From contig CAXTNV010000048.1 in the NCBI GenBank assembly GCA_964245755.1, forward strand, positions 1-23,011: DNA of 23,011 bases, read 5' to 3'. Shown here piece after piece: positions 13,981 to 23,011 of the stretch. The stretch is from Lichenicoccus sp964245755 (GTDB lineage Bacteria > Pseudomonadota > Alphaproteobacteria > Acetobacterales > Acetobacteraceae). Position numbers and translations under genes: made by a program. The notes below the pieces were generated by a model. The model was given only the letters and a program-made list of their open reading frames with translations. It made no database searches and was not told the origin of the DNA. How positions within the stretch are numbered: the first letter of the stretch is position 1; each line of letters opens with the position of its first letter.

Positions 13981-15572
13981 CCTGATGTCCTCTCTGCGAA
14001 TACCGGCGCCGGCGACACGGCCGCGGGCGATGTCATCGGCTGTTCCGCCCATCGCATCTCGGTGGGCACCGAGCGCAGCCCGAGATCCTGCGCGAGCAGC
14101 CGGGCACTGATGCGAGCCCCCTCGAAGATCACCGGCAGGCCGCTGCCCGGATGGGTGCCGCCGCCGACCAGGTAGACCCCGTCGAGGTCCTCGAAGCGGT
14201 TGCGCGGCCGCAGATGCAGCATCTGGGGCAGCGAGTGGGCAAGGTTGAAGACGGCGCCGCGATGCACGTCGAGCTCGCTTTCCCAGTCGTCGGGAGTGAC
14301 GATCTTCTCGAACACGATGCGCTGCTCGATGTCGGTGAGGCCGGCGTGGGCCAGCCGCCGCAGCGCCAGCGCCCGGTAGCGTGCCCGCTCGGCGGGGTTC
14401 CAGTCGGTGCCGCCCTCGCGGGTATGGCCGACCGGCACCAGCACGTAGAGCGTCGAGTAGCCTGCCGGCGCCAGGGTCGGATCGGTGACGCTGGCGTTCT
14501 GCATGTAGAAGGAGGGGGTTTTCGGCGGCGTCTTGCCCTCGTTGATCTCGCGGAAGTTCTCGCGGTAGTCCTTGGACAGGAAGATGGTGTGGTGCGCGGT
14601 CTGCGGCAGCTCGCCCTTGATGCCGAGATACAGCATGAAGGTCGAGCAGGAGAGCCGCTTGCGGGCGATCTTGCGGTCGGTCCAGCGTCGGCGCAGCCGG
14701 TTCGGCACCAGGGTGCCCATGCTGCGCAGGAAGTCGGCGTTGAGCACCACCGCGTCGGCGGCCTGCACGCCGCGGTCGGTGCGCAGGCCGGTCACCCGCC
14801 TTCCTTCAAACAGCAGCTCGCGCACCGGCTCGTTCAGCCTGATCCGCACCCCCATGCAGCGTGCCGCCTCGGCCATCGCCGCCATCACCGCGCCGGTGCC
14901 GCCGCGTGGATGGAAGATGCCGAACTCGTACTCCATGAAGGCGAGGATGGTGAACAGGCTCGGGCAGCGATATGGCGACATCCCGAGGTACTTGCTCTGG
15001 AACGAGAAGCCGAGACGGATGCGCGGATCGGAGAAGAACCGCTTGAGGTCGGTCTCGACCGACCGTCCCGGATGCAGCAGCGGCAACGCGCGCAGCATGT
15101 CCGGCGTGAGCAGGTCGCGCCAGCCATGGAAGGGCCTCTCCAGCACCGGCCGGAACGCCGCGAGCTTGGCGCGGTTGTCGGCGAGGAAGGCCGGGATCGC
15201 GGCCGCATCGTGCGGCGAGATGCCGGCGACCGAGCGCTGCAGCGCCGGGATGTCGCTGCTGGCGGTCAGGCGTGCGCCGTCCTCGAACAGCAGGTCGTAG
15301 TGCGTGCCGAGGCGGATCAGCTCGACGCTGCGCTCCAGGCTGCGGCCGCACTCGGCGAAGATATCGGACAGGATGCGCGGGTAGAGAAAGAAGGTCGGTC
15401 CGATGTCGAACTGGAACCGCCCCTGCGCGCTGTTCGCCCTGATGGTGCCGGAACGGCCGCCGACCTCGGCGTGGCGCTCGTGCACGGTTACGTCGGCACC
15501 GGCATTGGCGAGCAGCATGGCGCTCGCGAGACCGCCGGGTCCTGCGCCGATGATCGATACAGCCCGACTCAC
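13977..15572 (-). CDS. CrtI/CrtN/CrtP-family carotenoid desaturase or oxygenase (first copy)
   Basis: A 531-aa FAD enzyme, first gene of the carotenoid unit. GAGPGG at residues 9-14 within VSIIGAGPGGLASAMLLANA, then HERHAEVGGRSGTI and FDIGPTFFLYPRILSDIF. The substrate region has FQSKYLGMSPYRCPSLFTIL and EFGIFHPRGGTGAVM; the FAD signature is LDGVYLVGGGTHPGSGLPVI followed by FEGARISARLL. It is clearly diverged from its downstream partner although of equal length, so the two probably do different steps, for example desaturation and terminal oxidation. Start is GTG 15572. It is divergent from nadE. Confidence 0.9.
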   Translation of the reverse strand: MSRAVSIIGAGPGGLASAMLLANAGADVTVHERHAEVGGRSGTIRANSAQGRFQFDIGPTFFLYPRILSDIFAECGRSLERSVELIRLGTHYDLLFEDGARLTASSDIPALQRSVAGISPHDAAAIPAFLADNRAKLAAFRPVLERPFHGWRDLLTPDMLRALPLLHPGRSVETDLKRFFSDPRIRLGFSFQSKYLGMSPYRCPSLFTILAFMEYEFGIFHPRGGTGAVMAAMAEAARCMGVRIRLNEPVRELLFEGRRVTGLRTDRGVQAADAVVLNADFLRSMGTLVPNRLRRRWTDRKIARKRLSCSTFMLYLGIKGELPQTAHHTIFLSKDYRENFREINEGKTPPKTPSFYMQNASVTDPTLAPAGYSTLYVLVPVGHTREGGTDWNPAERARYRALALRRLAHAGLTDIEQRIVFEKIVTPDDWESELDVHRGAVFNLAHSLPQMLHLRPRNRFEDLDGVYLVGGGTHPGSGLPVIFEGARISARLLAQDLGLRSVPTEMRWAEQPMTSPAAVSPAPVFAERTSG

Positions 15573-15626
15573 GGCTGAACGCGCCTCATGGCAGCAGACT
15601 CTCGCGTGATGTTCATCTAGTCCCTG

Positions 15627-15634
15627 ATTCTATA
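15627..15634 (-). promoter_or_regulatory. Candidate -10 element for the carotenoid operon
   Basis: On the minus strand TATAGAAT lies about 55 bases before the first desaturase start, the most A/T-rich spot in this GC-rich intergenic region. No good -35 box is evident, so an activator or alternative sigma factor may be needed. Confidence 0.3.
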
Positions 15635-15662
15635 CGCTTTCTCCCTGCTCGGAAGATGCGAT

Positions 15663-15687
15663 GTTTTTCGTGAAGCTCTTGAAAAAC
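15663..15687. repeat. A/T-rich inverted repeat between the carotenoid operon and nadE
   Basis: GTTTTTC (15663-15669) and GAAAAAC (15681-15687) form a perfect 7-bp inverted repeat around an 11-base spacer. It lies in the 153-base divergent intergenic region, 38 bases before the nadE start. It may be an operator, or a copy of a dispersed genomic repeat. Confidence 0.5.
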
Positions 15688-15725
15688 GAGTCCTGCCTCC
15701 CTTGCGCCGACCCCGGGGTCAGCCC

Positions 15726-17864
<2,139 letters not shown>

Positions 17865-17877
17865 CGCGAACCGCTGC

Positions 17878-18525
17878 TCAAGCGGCCGAGATGAAGCGCT
17901 TCAGCAACGCCGACAGCCGGTGCCGGCGCATCTCGGTGCGCGCGCTCGGCCCCTCGGCCATGTAGTTGAGCTGCACCGCGTAGCGCCGGCCGACATAGGG
18001 CCGGTGCCCATGCCAGGTGGTCTCGCCATTGGGAAAGGCGAGCAGGGTGCCGTTCACCGGGGGCACCTCGACGGCAAAGTCCTCGATGTCGTCGCCGTGC
18101 CGCAGCAGCCGCAGGCAGCCCTCGCGGCGCGCCCAGCTCTCGCTCCCGGGGTTGAGGTAGAGCAGCACCGTCACCCGCTTCGCCGTCGAGTCGCGGTGGA
18201 TGCGCCCGTCCCTGGCCCGGGTGCGGCCGCGCAGGGTGAGCATGGTAGGCGCACCCTCCAGCTCGAGACCGAACTTGGCGGCGATCGACTGGCGCAGCCG
18301 CGGCCCCTCCAGCTCGCGCACCAGCGCCTGCACCACCGGGCGCAGCCGCAGCGAGGCGGGCGGGAAGGAGCCGCCGCTGGACATCTGCGGCAGCGCCGAC
18401 ACGATCGAGGCCAGGCTCTCGGGCGGCACGAAGTCGGGGACCACGAGGTGCGGGAAGGGATCCAGCGCCACCGGAGCCGCGTCGAGCGCCGCATACTGCA
18501 GGTTGGTGTCCTCTGTCCTCAGCAT
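17878..18525 (-). CDS. 2-oxoglutarate/Fe(II)-dependent oxygenase (prolyl-4-hydroxylase-like fold)
   Basis: A 215-aa predicted cytosolic oxygenase. The iron triad is visible: His110 and Asp112 in DGRIHRDSTAKRVTVLLYLN and His172 in ETTWHGHRPY; Arg180 or Arg181 (VGRRYAVQLNYM) would bind 2-oxoglutarate. The N-terminal LDPFPHLVVPDFVPPESLAS is typical of the 2OG-FeII_Oxy_3 group. Substrate unknown; relatives hydroxylate protein prolyl residues or small molecules. ATG 18525 is used because AAAGGAA lies about ten bases upstream; a GTG at 18570 would add 15 residues. The gene converges with nadE (13-base gap) and follows a small secreted-protein gene in the same direction. Confidence 0.88.
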   Translation of the reverse strand: MLRTEDTNLQYAALDAAPVALDPFPHLVVPDFVPPESLASIVSALPQMSSGGSFPPASLRLRPVVQALVRELEGPRLRQSIAAKFGLELEGAPTMLTLRGRTRARDGRIHRDSTAKRVTVLLYLNPGSESWARREGCLRLLRHGDDIEDFAVEVPPVNGTLLAFPNGETTWHGHRPYVGRRYAVQLNYMAEGPSARTEMRRHRLSALLKRFISAA

Positions 18526-18600
18526 GCCCGGGCGTTCCTTTCGCACCGTCAGGTAGAGGAGTGCGGCCACGGCTTCAAGCCGCGGCCGACATCGCGCCGG

Positions 18601-18900
18601 CTAGCTGTGCCAGCGCCGCGACGGCAGCACCACGGTGTTGGTGGACAGGAACTGCGCGCAGCCGAGCTGGCCGTCGCAGCACGGCAGCGCCGTCGGCAGC
18701 ACCGCGCCGGCGGCCCGCTGCCGCTCCGGATGGAAGGCCACGTGGGAAAGCGCCGAGCCGCCGCGCTCGCAGGTGAAGCGCGGCTTCTCGACGGTCATGC
18801 GCAGGTCCGCGCCGCGTGCCGCACCACCGACGGCGAAGCCGGCACCGCACAGCGCCAGCGCGGCAAAGGTCCGGAGCGGGGGGCGGCTGGAGGATGACAT
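18601..18900 (-). CDS. Small exported Cys-containing hypothetical protein
   Basis: A 99-aa protein I do not recognise. The N-terminus has a basic-hydrophobic signal sequence (RPPLRTFAALALCGAGFAVG, cleavage likely near GAARGA at 26-31). The mature part of about 68 residues has four cysteines: Cys44 (RFTCERGG), Cys74-Cys75 and Cys81 (PCCDGQLGCAQF). That suggests disulfides or a metal site. The start ATG 18900 has GAGG seven bases upstream. It runs in the same direction as the oxygenase gene, 75 bases away. It could be exported and stabilised by the Dsb pathway; function unknown. Confidence 0.7.
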   Translation of the reverse strand: MSSSSRPPLRTFAALALCGAGFAVGGAARGADLRMTVEKPRFTCERGGSALSHVAFHPERQRAAGAVLPTALPCCDGQLGCAQFLSTNTVVLPSRRWHS

Positions 18901-19050
18901 CGCGGGGCCTCGTCCGGGAGCGGATGTTCGGGTAATGACGGTTGAGGAGGAAGGTTACCTCCCTCGCAATTGGTTGAAGCTGCCGCCCCGATCACCCAAT
19001 TCCGCGCCCGGCACCGTGCCGCGCCGCCGACGGATGACCCCGCGACCTGC

Positions 19051-20274
19051 ATGACCCAGCTCTCGCTCACCTCCGTGCCGCAGATGCCCGCTGCGGCTCC
19101 CGCACCGGCGCCCGTGTCGCCCCGGGATCCCGGCGCATCGGACCCGCCTGCAGCACCCGGCGGTCCGCTCGCCGCCTACCGCCAGCGGCTGCAGCGCGGC
19201 ATGCTGGATCACGACCCGGAGCAGGAGCGGGCGGCGGCGCGGCTCGACCTGCTGTTCGAGGGGCTGCGCACGCAGCCCAGGTGCGAGGCACGTCACGGCC
19301 GCGGCCTGGGGCGGCTGTTCGCCCGCGGCGCGATCCGCGCCTGCCGTCCGCGCGGCGTCTACCTGGTCGGTGCGGTAGGTCGCGGCAAGTCGATGCTGAT
19401 GGACCTGTTCTTCGAGCTGGCGCCGGTGTCGCGCAAGCGGCGCATCCACTTTCACCGCTTCATGCAGGAGGTGCACGCCAAGCTGTTCGCGATGAAGCGT
19501 GCGCATCCCGAACTCGCGGACCCGATCCCGCCGCTCGCCGCGATCATCGCCGCCGAGGCGAGGCTGCTGTGCTTCGACGAGTTCCAGGTCAACGACATCA
19601 CCGACGCGATGATCCTGGGCAGGCTGTTCGACGCCCTGTTCGAGCGCGGCGTGGTGGTGGTGGCGACCTCGAACACGCCGCCCGACGAGCTGTTCCAGAA
19701 CCGGCCGGGCCGCGACGCCTTCAAGCCGTTCATCGCCAGCATCAAGCGCGAGATGGACACCCAGCCGCTGCACAGCCCGCGCGACTATCGCCGCGGCGGA
19801 CTGCGCGGGGTCGCGGTATGGCACGTGCCGGCGGATCGGCGCGCCGACCAGCAGCTCGACGTGGCGTTCCGGCGGCTGTCCGGCGGGGCGAGGGTCGAAC
19901 CGGTGACGCTGACCGTGATGGGCCGTAGGCTGTCGGTGCAGCAGGCGGCGGGCGCGGTGGCGCGCTTCGACTTCGACTGGCTGTGCGGCCAGCCGCTCGG
20001 CGCCGGCGACTACCTGGCGCTGGCGACGCGCTTCGCGAGCGTGATCATCGACCACGTGCCACGGCTCGGCCCGGAGAACTTCGACGTGGCGCGCCGTTTC
20101 ATCGTGCTGGTCGACACCCTGTACGAACACAAGACCAAGCTGGTTGCCTCGGCGGACGACCGGCCGGACCGGATCTACATGCGCGGCGAGGGTGCGGCGG
20201 CGTTCGAACGCACCGCCTCGCGGCTCGAGGAGATGCAGAGCCAGGCCTATCTCGACATGCCGCAGCCGGGTTGA
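19051..20274 (+). CDS. zapE: Cell division protein ZapE (AFG1-like ATPase)
   Basis: A 407-aa AFG1/LACE1-family P-loop ATPase. In E. coli ZapE binds FtsZ and modulates the constricting ring; the mitochondrial homologue acts in protein quality control. Walker A is GAVGRGKS (107-114), Walker B LLCFDEFQVND (Asp176, Glu177), and VVVATSNTPPDELFQN is the sensor segment. HFHRFMQEVHAKL and the C-terminal VPRLGPENFDVARRFIVLVD plus YEHKTKL are family marks. The first 35-40 residues are a Pro/Ala-rich extension outside the domain, so the start is uncertain: ATG 19051, ATG 19084, or TTG 18970. In alphaproteobacteria zapE commonly precedes mdh, as here (107 bases). Confidence 0.95.
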   Translation: MTQLSLTSVPQMPAAAPAPAPVSPRDPGASDPPAAPGGPLAAYRQRLQRGMLDHDPEQERAAARLDLLFEGLRTQPRCEARHGRGLGRLFARGAIRACRPRGVYLVGAVGRGKSMLMDLFFELAPVSRKRRIHFHRFMQEVHAKLFAMKRAHPELADPIPPLAAIIAAEARLLCFDEFQVNDITDAMILGRLFDALFERGVVVVATSNTPPDELFQNRPGRDAFKPFIASIKREMDTQPLHSPRDYRRGGLRGVAVWHVPADRRADQQLDVAFRRLSGGARVEPVTLTVMGRRLSVQQAAGAVARFDFDWLCGQPLGAGDYLALATRFASVIIDHVPRLGPENFDVARRFIVLVDTLYEHKTKLVASADDRPDRIYMRGEGAAAFERTASRLEEMQSQAYLDMPQPG

Positions 20275-20332
20275 GCGGCGCTCTTGTCGCGCCAGTGCCG
20301 AAGGACTAGCACACCGCATGGCTGGCGTGTTC

Positions 20333-20362
20333 CGGCGCCGGGCGCCGAGGGCGGCGGCGCCG
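20333..20362. terminator. GC inverted repeat between zapE and mdh
   Basis: Two copies of the self-complementary 8-mer CGGCGCCG (20333-20340, 20355-20362) can pair as a hairpin with a 14-base loop. There is no T-run, so it may attenuate or only structure the zapE-mdh spacer. Confidence 0.3.
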
Positions 20363-20381
20363 ACAGCACTTTGGGGGATCC

Positions 20382-21335
20382 ATGGCTCGCAGCAAGATCG
20401 CGCTCATCGGAGCCGGCAACATCGGCGGCACGCTCGCCCACCTGATCGGCCTCAAGGAGCTGGGCGACGTCGTGCTGTTCGACGTGTTCGGCGGCGTTGC
20501 CGCCGGCAAGGCGCTCGATCTGGCGCAGTCCTCCCCGGTCGACGGCTTCGACGCGGCGCTCAGCGGCGGCTCGGAATACAGCGTGATCGAGGGTGCGGAC
20601 GTGGTGATCGTCACCGCCGGGTTCCCCCGCCTGCCGGGCATGTCGCGCGACGACCTGCTGGCCAAGAACGCCGAGGTGGTCGGCCAGGTCGCCGCGGGGA
20701 TCAGGAGCCACGCCCCGGACGCTTTCGTCATCGTCATCACCAACCCGCTCGACGTGATGGTCGCGGTGATGCAGGAGAAGTCGGGCCTGCCGGCACACAA
20801 GGTGGTCGGCATGGCCGGCGTGCTCGACAGCGCCCGCTTCCGGCTGTTCCTGGCACAGGAGTTCGGCGTCTCGGTGGAGGACGTCACCGCCTTCGTGCTG
20901 GGCGGCCACGGCGACACCATGGTGCCGCTGACCCGCTACTCCACGGTCGCCGGCATCCCGGTGCCGGACCTGATCAAGATGGGCTGGACCACCCGGGAGC
21001 GGATCGACGCGATCGTGCAGCGCACCGCCAACGGTGGCGGCGAGATCGTCAAGCTGCTGGAGAAGGGCTCCGCCTTCTATGCGCCCGCGGCCGCGGCGGT
21101 GGCGATGGCGGAGAGCTACCTGCGCGACAAGAAGCGCGTGCTGCCCTGCGCGGTGAAGCTGAACGGCGAGTACGGCCAGACCGACTTCTACGTCGGCGTG
21201 CCGGTGGTGATCGGCGCCGGCGGCGTCGAGCGCATCGTCGAGGTCGCGTTCACCCCCGAGGAGCAGACGGCATTCGATGCCTCCTGCGCCGCGGTGAAGA
21301 AGCTGCTGGCGGATTTCCGCGCACTCGGCGCCTAG
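20382..21335 (+). CDS. mdh: Malate dehydrogenase (NAD-dependent, LDH-like type)
   Basis: A 317-aa cytosolic TCA enzyme interconverting malate and oxaloacetate. The NAD fold is IALIGAGNIGGTLAHL (GXGXXG from residue 10), and Asp34 (VVLFDVFGG) favours NAD over NADP. Arg83 and Arg89 (GFPRLPGMSRDDL), Asn121 (VITNPLDVM), Arg152 and His176 (LGGHGDTMVPL) are the substrate and catalytic residues. This is the alphaproteobacterial, lactate dehydrogenase-like MDH. The start ATG 20382 follows GGGGGATCC. sucA follows after 199 bases; sucC and sucD are not between them. Confidence 0.97.
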   Translation: MARSKIALIGAGNIGGTLAHLIGLKELGDVVLFDVFGGVAAGKALDLAQSSPVDGFDAALSGGSEYSVIEGADVVIVTAGFPRLPGMSRDDLLAKNAEVVGQVAAGIRSHAPDAFVIVITNPLDVMVAVMQEKSGLPAHKVVGMAGVLDSARFRLFLAQEFGVSVEDVTAFVLGGHGDTMVPLTRYSTVAGIPVPDLIKMGWTTRERIDAIVQRTANGGGEIVKLLEKGSAFYAPAAAAVAMAESYLRDKKRVLPCAVKLNGEYGQTDFYVGVPVVIGAGGVERIVEVAFTPEEQTAFDASCAAVKKLLADFRALGA

Positions 21336-21391
21336 CGGCGCGGATCGCGCGTGGTGCGACCGTCGCCGACCTGACGGGCTGGAGAACTTCC

Positions 21392-21421
21392 ATGCGCTCG
21401 CAGCATTGCTGCCAAGGATGA
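21392..21421 (+). other. Possible 9-codon upstream ORF in the mdh-sucA spacer
   Basis: MRSQHCCQG followed by TGA, with GGAG seven bases before the ATG. It may be a leader peptide that senses translation, or chance. No attenuator pair is obvious. Confidence 0.2.
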
Positions 21422-21462
21422 AAGCGGGCGGCGCCATGCTCCGCCCGGGCCTACTTATGTTA

Positions 21463-21482
21463 TGCGCCGCGGCTGCGGCGCA
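21463..21482 (+). promoter_or_regulatory. Perfect hairpin in the sucA leader
   Basis: TGCGCCGC-ggct-GCGGCGCA is an 8-bp GC stem with a 4-base loop, about 50 bases before the sucA start. No T-run follows, and an A/T-rich ACTTATGTTATG stretch precedes it (a possible -10). It could be an mRNA-stabilising leader or an operator. Confidence 0.3.
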
Positions 21483-21534
21483 CCCCGGTTCGGAGCCGTG
21501 CGCGCGCCGGACGCGCTGCTAGGAGAAGCACATC

Positions 21535-23011
21535 ATGGCGGGCGTCGATATCCTCGCGACGGCCTTCAGCGGCGCCAATGCCGCCTATCTTGCCGACCTG
21601 CACGCGCGCTGGGTCGAGGATCCGGGCGCGGTCGACACCAGCTTCGTCGAGCTGTTCGCGGCCCTCGACGAGGAGGCGGCGGCGATCACCCAGAATGCCG
21701 CCGGCGCGTCCTGGGCACCGCATCAGAGCGAGGTCCAGCCCGCCGGCACGCCGTCCGGTCCGCGACCCGCGGCACCCGCGCGCGCCGCCGTCGAGGCGCC
21801 CGCCGCGGCCGCCTCGATACGCGCCGCCGCCGACGACAGCCTGCGCGCCATGCAACTGATCCGCGCCTACCGGGTGCGCGGCCACCTGGACGCGCGCCTC
21901 GACCCGCTCGGCCTGCAGATCCCCAAGTCGCATGCCGATCTCGATCCGGCCTCGTACGGCTTCACCGGGGCGGACCTCGACCGGCCGATCTATCTCGGCC
22001 ACACCATGTCGACCATGCTCGGCGCGGAGACCGCGTCGGTGCGGGAGATCCTGACCGCGATCCGCTTCACCTATTGCGGCCCGGTCGGCGTGGAGTCGAT
22101 GCACGTGCAGGATCCGGCGCAGCGCGAGTGGATCCAGAGCAGGATCGAGTCCGGCGGCTGGCGCGACCGCTACTCGGCCGACGACAAGGCGGCCATCCTG
22201 CAGCACCTGACCGAGACCGAGGGGTTCGAGGCGTTCTGCCAGAAGCGCTATGTCGGCACCAAGCGTTTCGGCCTGGAAGGCGGCGAGGTGGCGATCGCCG
22301 CGCTGCACGCGATCATCGACCAGGCGGCCGAGGACGGGGTGCGCTCGATCACCATCGGCATGCCGCATCGCGGCCGGCTCAACACGCTGGTGAACATCGT
22401 GCGCAAGCCGTACACCGCGATCTTCAGCGAGTTCAACGGCGCCTCGTTCAAGCCGGACGACGTGCAGGGCTCCGGCGACGTGAAGTACCATCTCGGCACC
22501 TCGACCGACGTCGAGATCGCCGGCCACATGGTGCACCTGTCACTGCAGCCGAACCCGTCGCATCTCGAGGCGGTCGATCCCGTGGTGGTCGGCAAGGTGC
22601 GGGCCAACCAGGACATGACCGGCGACACCCAGACACGCCGCTCCGGCATGGCGCTGCTGATGCACGGCGACGCCGCCTTCGCCGGGCAGGGCCTGGTCTA
22701 CGAGACCATGGCGATGAGCCAGCTGATCGGCTACCGCACCGGCGGCACCGTGCATCTGGTGGTCAACAACCAGATCGGCTTCACCACGGTCTCCGCGCAC
22801 GCCTATTCCGGCATGTACTGCACCGACATCGCCAAGGCGGTGCAGTCGCCGATCCTGCACGTCAACGGCGACGAGCCGGAGGCGGTGGTGTTCTGCGCCC
22901 AGCTCTGCGCCGAGTTCCGGCAGCGCTTCGCCACCGACATCGTGCTCGACATCGTCTGCTACCGCCGGCACGGCCACAACGAGAGCGACGAGCCGGCCTT
23001 CACCCAGCCCA
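21535..23011 (+). CDS. sucA: 2-oxoglutarate dehydrogenase E1 component, N-terminal part (3' truncated by window)
   Basis: Thiamine-diphosphate E1 subunit that decarboxylates 2-oxoglutarate and passes succinyl to the E2 lipoyl arm. 492 complete codons are present, about half of the family's roughly 950 residues. The N-terminal FSGANAAYLADLHARWVEDP is the E2-contact segment, followed by an Ala/Pro linker (about 65-95). Family motifs: IRAYRVRGHLDARLDPLG, EGFEAFCQKRYVGTKRFGLE, GMPHRGRLNTLVN (HRGRL at 278-282), LQPNPSHLEAVDPVVVGKVR, GDAAFAGQG (378-386) and NNQIGFTT (411-418). The start ATG 21535 has AGGAGAAG six bases upstream. sucB and lpd would be expected beyond the window. Confidence 0.97.
   Translation, partial: MAGVDILATAFSGANAAYLADLHARWVEDPGAVDTSFVELFAALDEEAAAITQNAAGASWAPHQSEVQPAGTPSGPRPAAPARAAVEAPAAAASIRAAADDSLRAMQLIRAYRVRGHLDARLDPLGLQIPKSHADLDPASYGFTGADLDRPIYLGHTMSTMLGAETASVREILTAIRFTYCGPVGVESMHVQDPAQREWIQSRIESGGWRDRYSADDKAAILQHLTETEGFEAFCQKRYVGTKRFGLEGGEVAIAALHAIIDQAAEDGVRSITIGMPHRGRLNTLVNIVRKPYTAIFSEFNGASFKPDDVQGSGDVKYHLGTSTDVEIAGHMVHLSLQPNPSHLEAVDPVVVGKVRANQDMTGDTQTRRSGMALLMHGDAAFAGQGLVYETMAMSQLIGYRTGGTVHLVVNNQIGFTTVSAHAYSGMYCTDIAKAVQSPILHVNGDEPEAVVFCAQLCAEFRQRFATDIVLDIVCYRRHGHNESDEPAFTQP

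Noticed and set aside
12703..15578. Two long rightward open frames (12703-14175 and 14151-15578) antisense to the desaturases
   Set aside because: Low-complexity His/Arg/Gln-rich translations opposite well-conserved FAD enzymes; shadows caused by GC-rich codon use.
18940..18965. GGAGG...CCTCC inverted repeat between the secreted-protein gene and zapE
   Set aside because: Short stem with a mismatched continuation; it may be chance from purine-rich ribosome-binding-like sequence.
18955..20319. Leftward open frame antisense to zapE
   Set aside because: Arg/His-rich with no domain; zapE carries Walker motifs on the opposite strand.
21426..21446. GC stem after mdh as an intrinsic terminator
   Set aside because: Only six base pairs with a nine-base loop and no T-run follows.

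Overview
The window is about 70% GC with dense, mostly bacterial-type operons. The gene set points to an alphaproteobacterium of the Rhodospirillales, most likely Acetobacteraceae: an NDUFA12-type complex I accessory protein, a Coq7-type ubiquinone hydroxylase, a DUF2155 protein, a class II ribonucleotide reductase relative, and a squalene- or C30-type carotenoid gene cluster. The taxon is inferred from gene content; no rRNA, tRNA, CRISPR array or insertion sequence was found. Both ends cut genes: icd is entered from the left and sucA runs off the right.

Left part (1-4357). The end of NADP-isocitrate dehydrogenase is followed by a GC hairpin. Then come leftward genes: a 52-aa DUF2934 protein, a FemAB/GNAT-like DUF482 protein, a RidA-family protein, and a 536-aa protein that looks like the C-terminal half of a vitamin B12-dependent ribonucleotide reductase without its catalytic parts. 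A NrdR-box-like palindrome lies in front of the last one.

Middle (4514-9440). Eight rightward genes overlap or nearly touch: NDUFA12, mlaD, a 76-aa unknown, DUF2155, otsB, otsA, dsbB-like and coq7. They combine respiratory chain and quinone supply, envelope lipid transport, trehalose synthesis and disulfide formation, and probably form one transcription unit.

Carotenoid block (9459-15572, leftward). Two 531-aa CrtI/CrtN/CrtP-type desaturase or oxygenase genes, a PlsC-like acyltransferase and a family 2 glycosyltransferase are tightly coupled, followed by a secreted DUF2141 protein, a His/Pro-rich secreted peptide and a DUF1328 membrane protein. Together the first four suggest an acylated glycosyl-carotenoid, probably C30 made from squalene. 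A 100-N assembly gap interrupts the start of the glycosyltransferase; the flanking sequences overlap by 17 identical bases and joining them there restores the reading frame.

Right part (15726-23011). The genes are glutamine-dependent NAD+ synthetase, a leftward 2-oxoglutarate/Fe(II) oxygenase, a leftward small secreted Cys-containing protein, the ZapE ATPase, malate dehydrogenase, and the first half of 2-oxoglutarate dehydrogenase E1. The sucCD pair, often found between mdh and sucA in alphaproteobacteria, is absent here.
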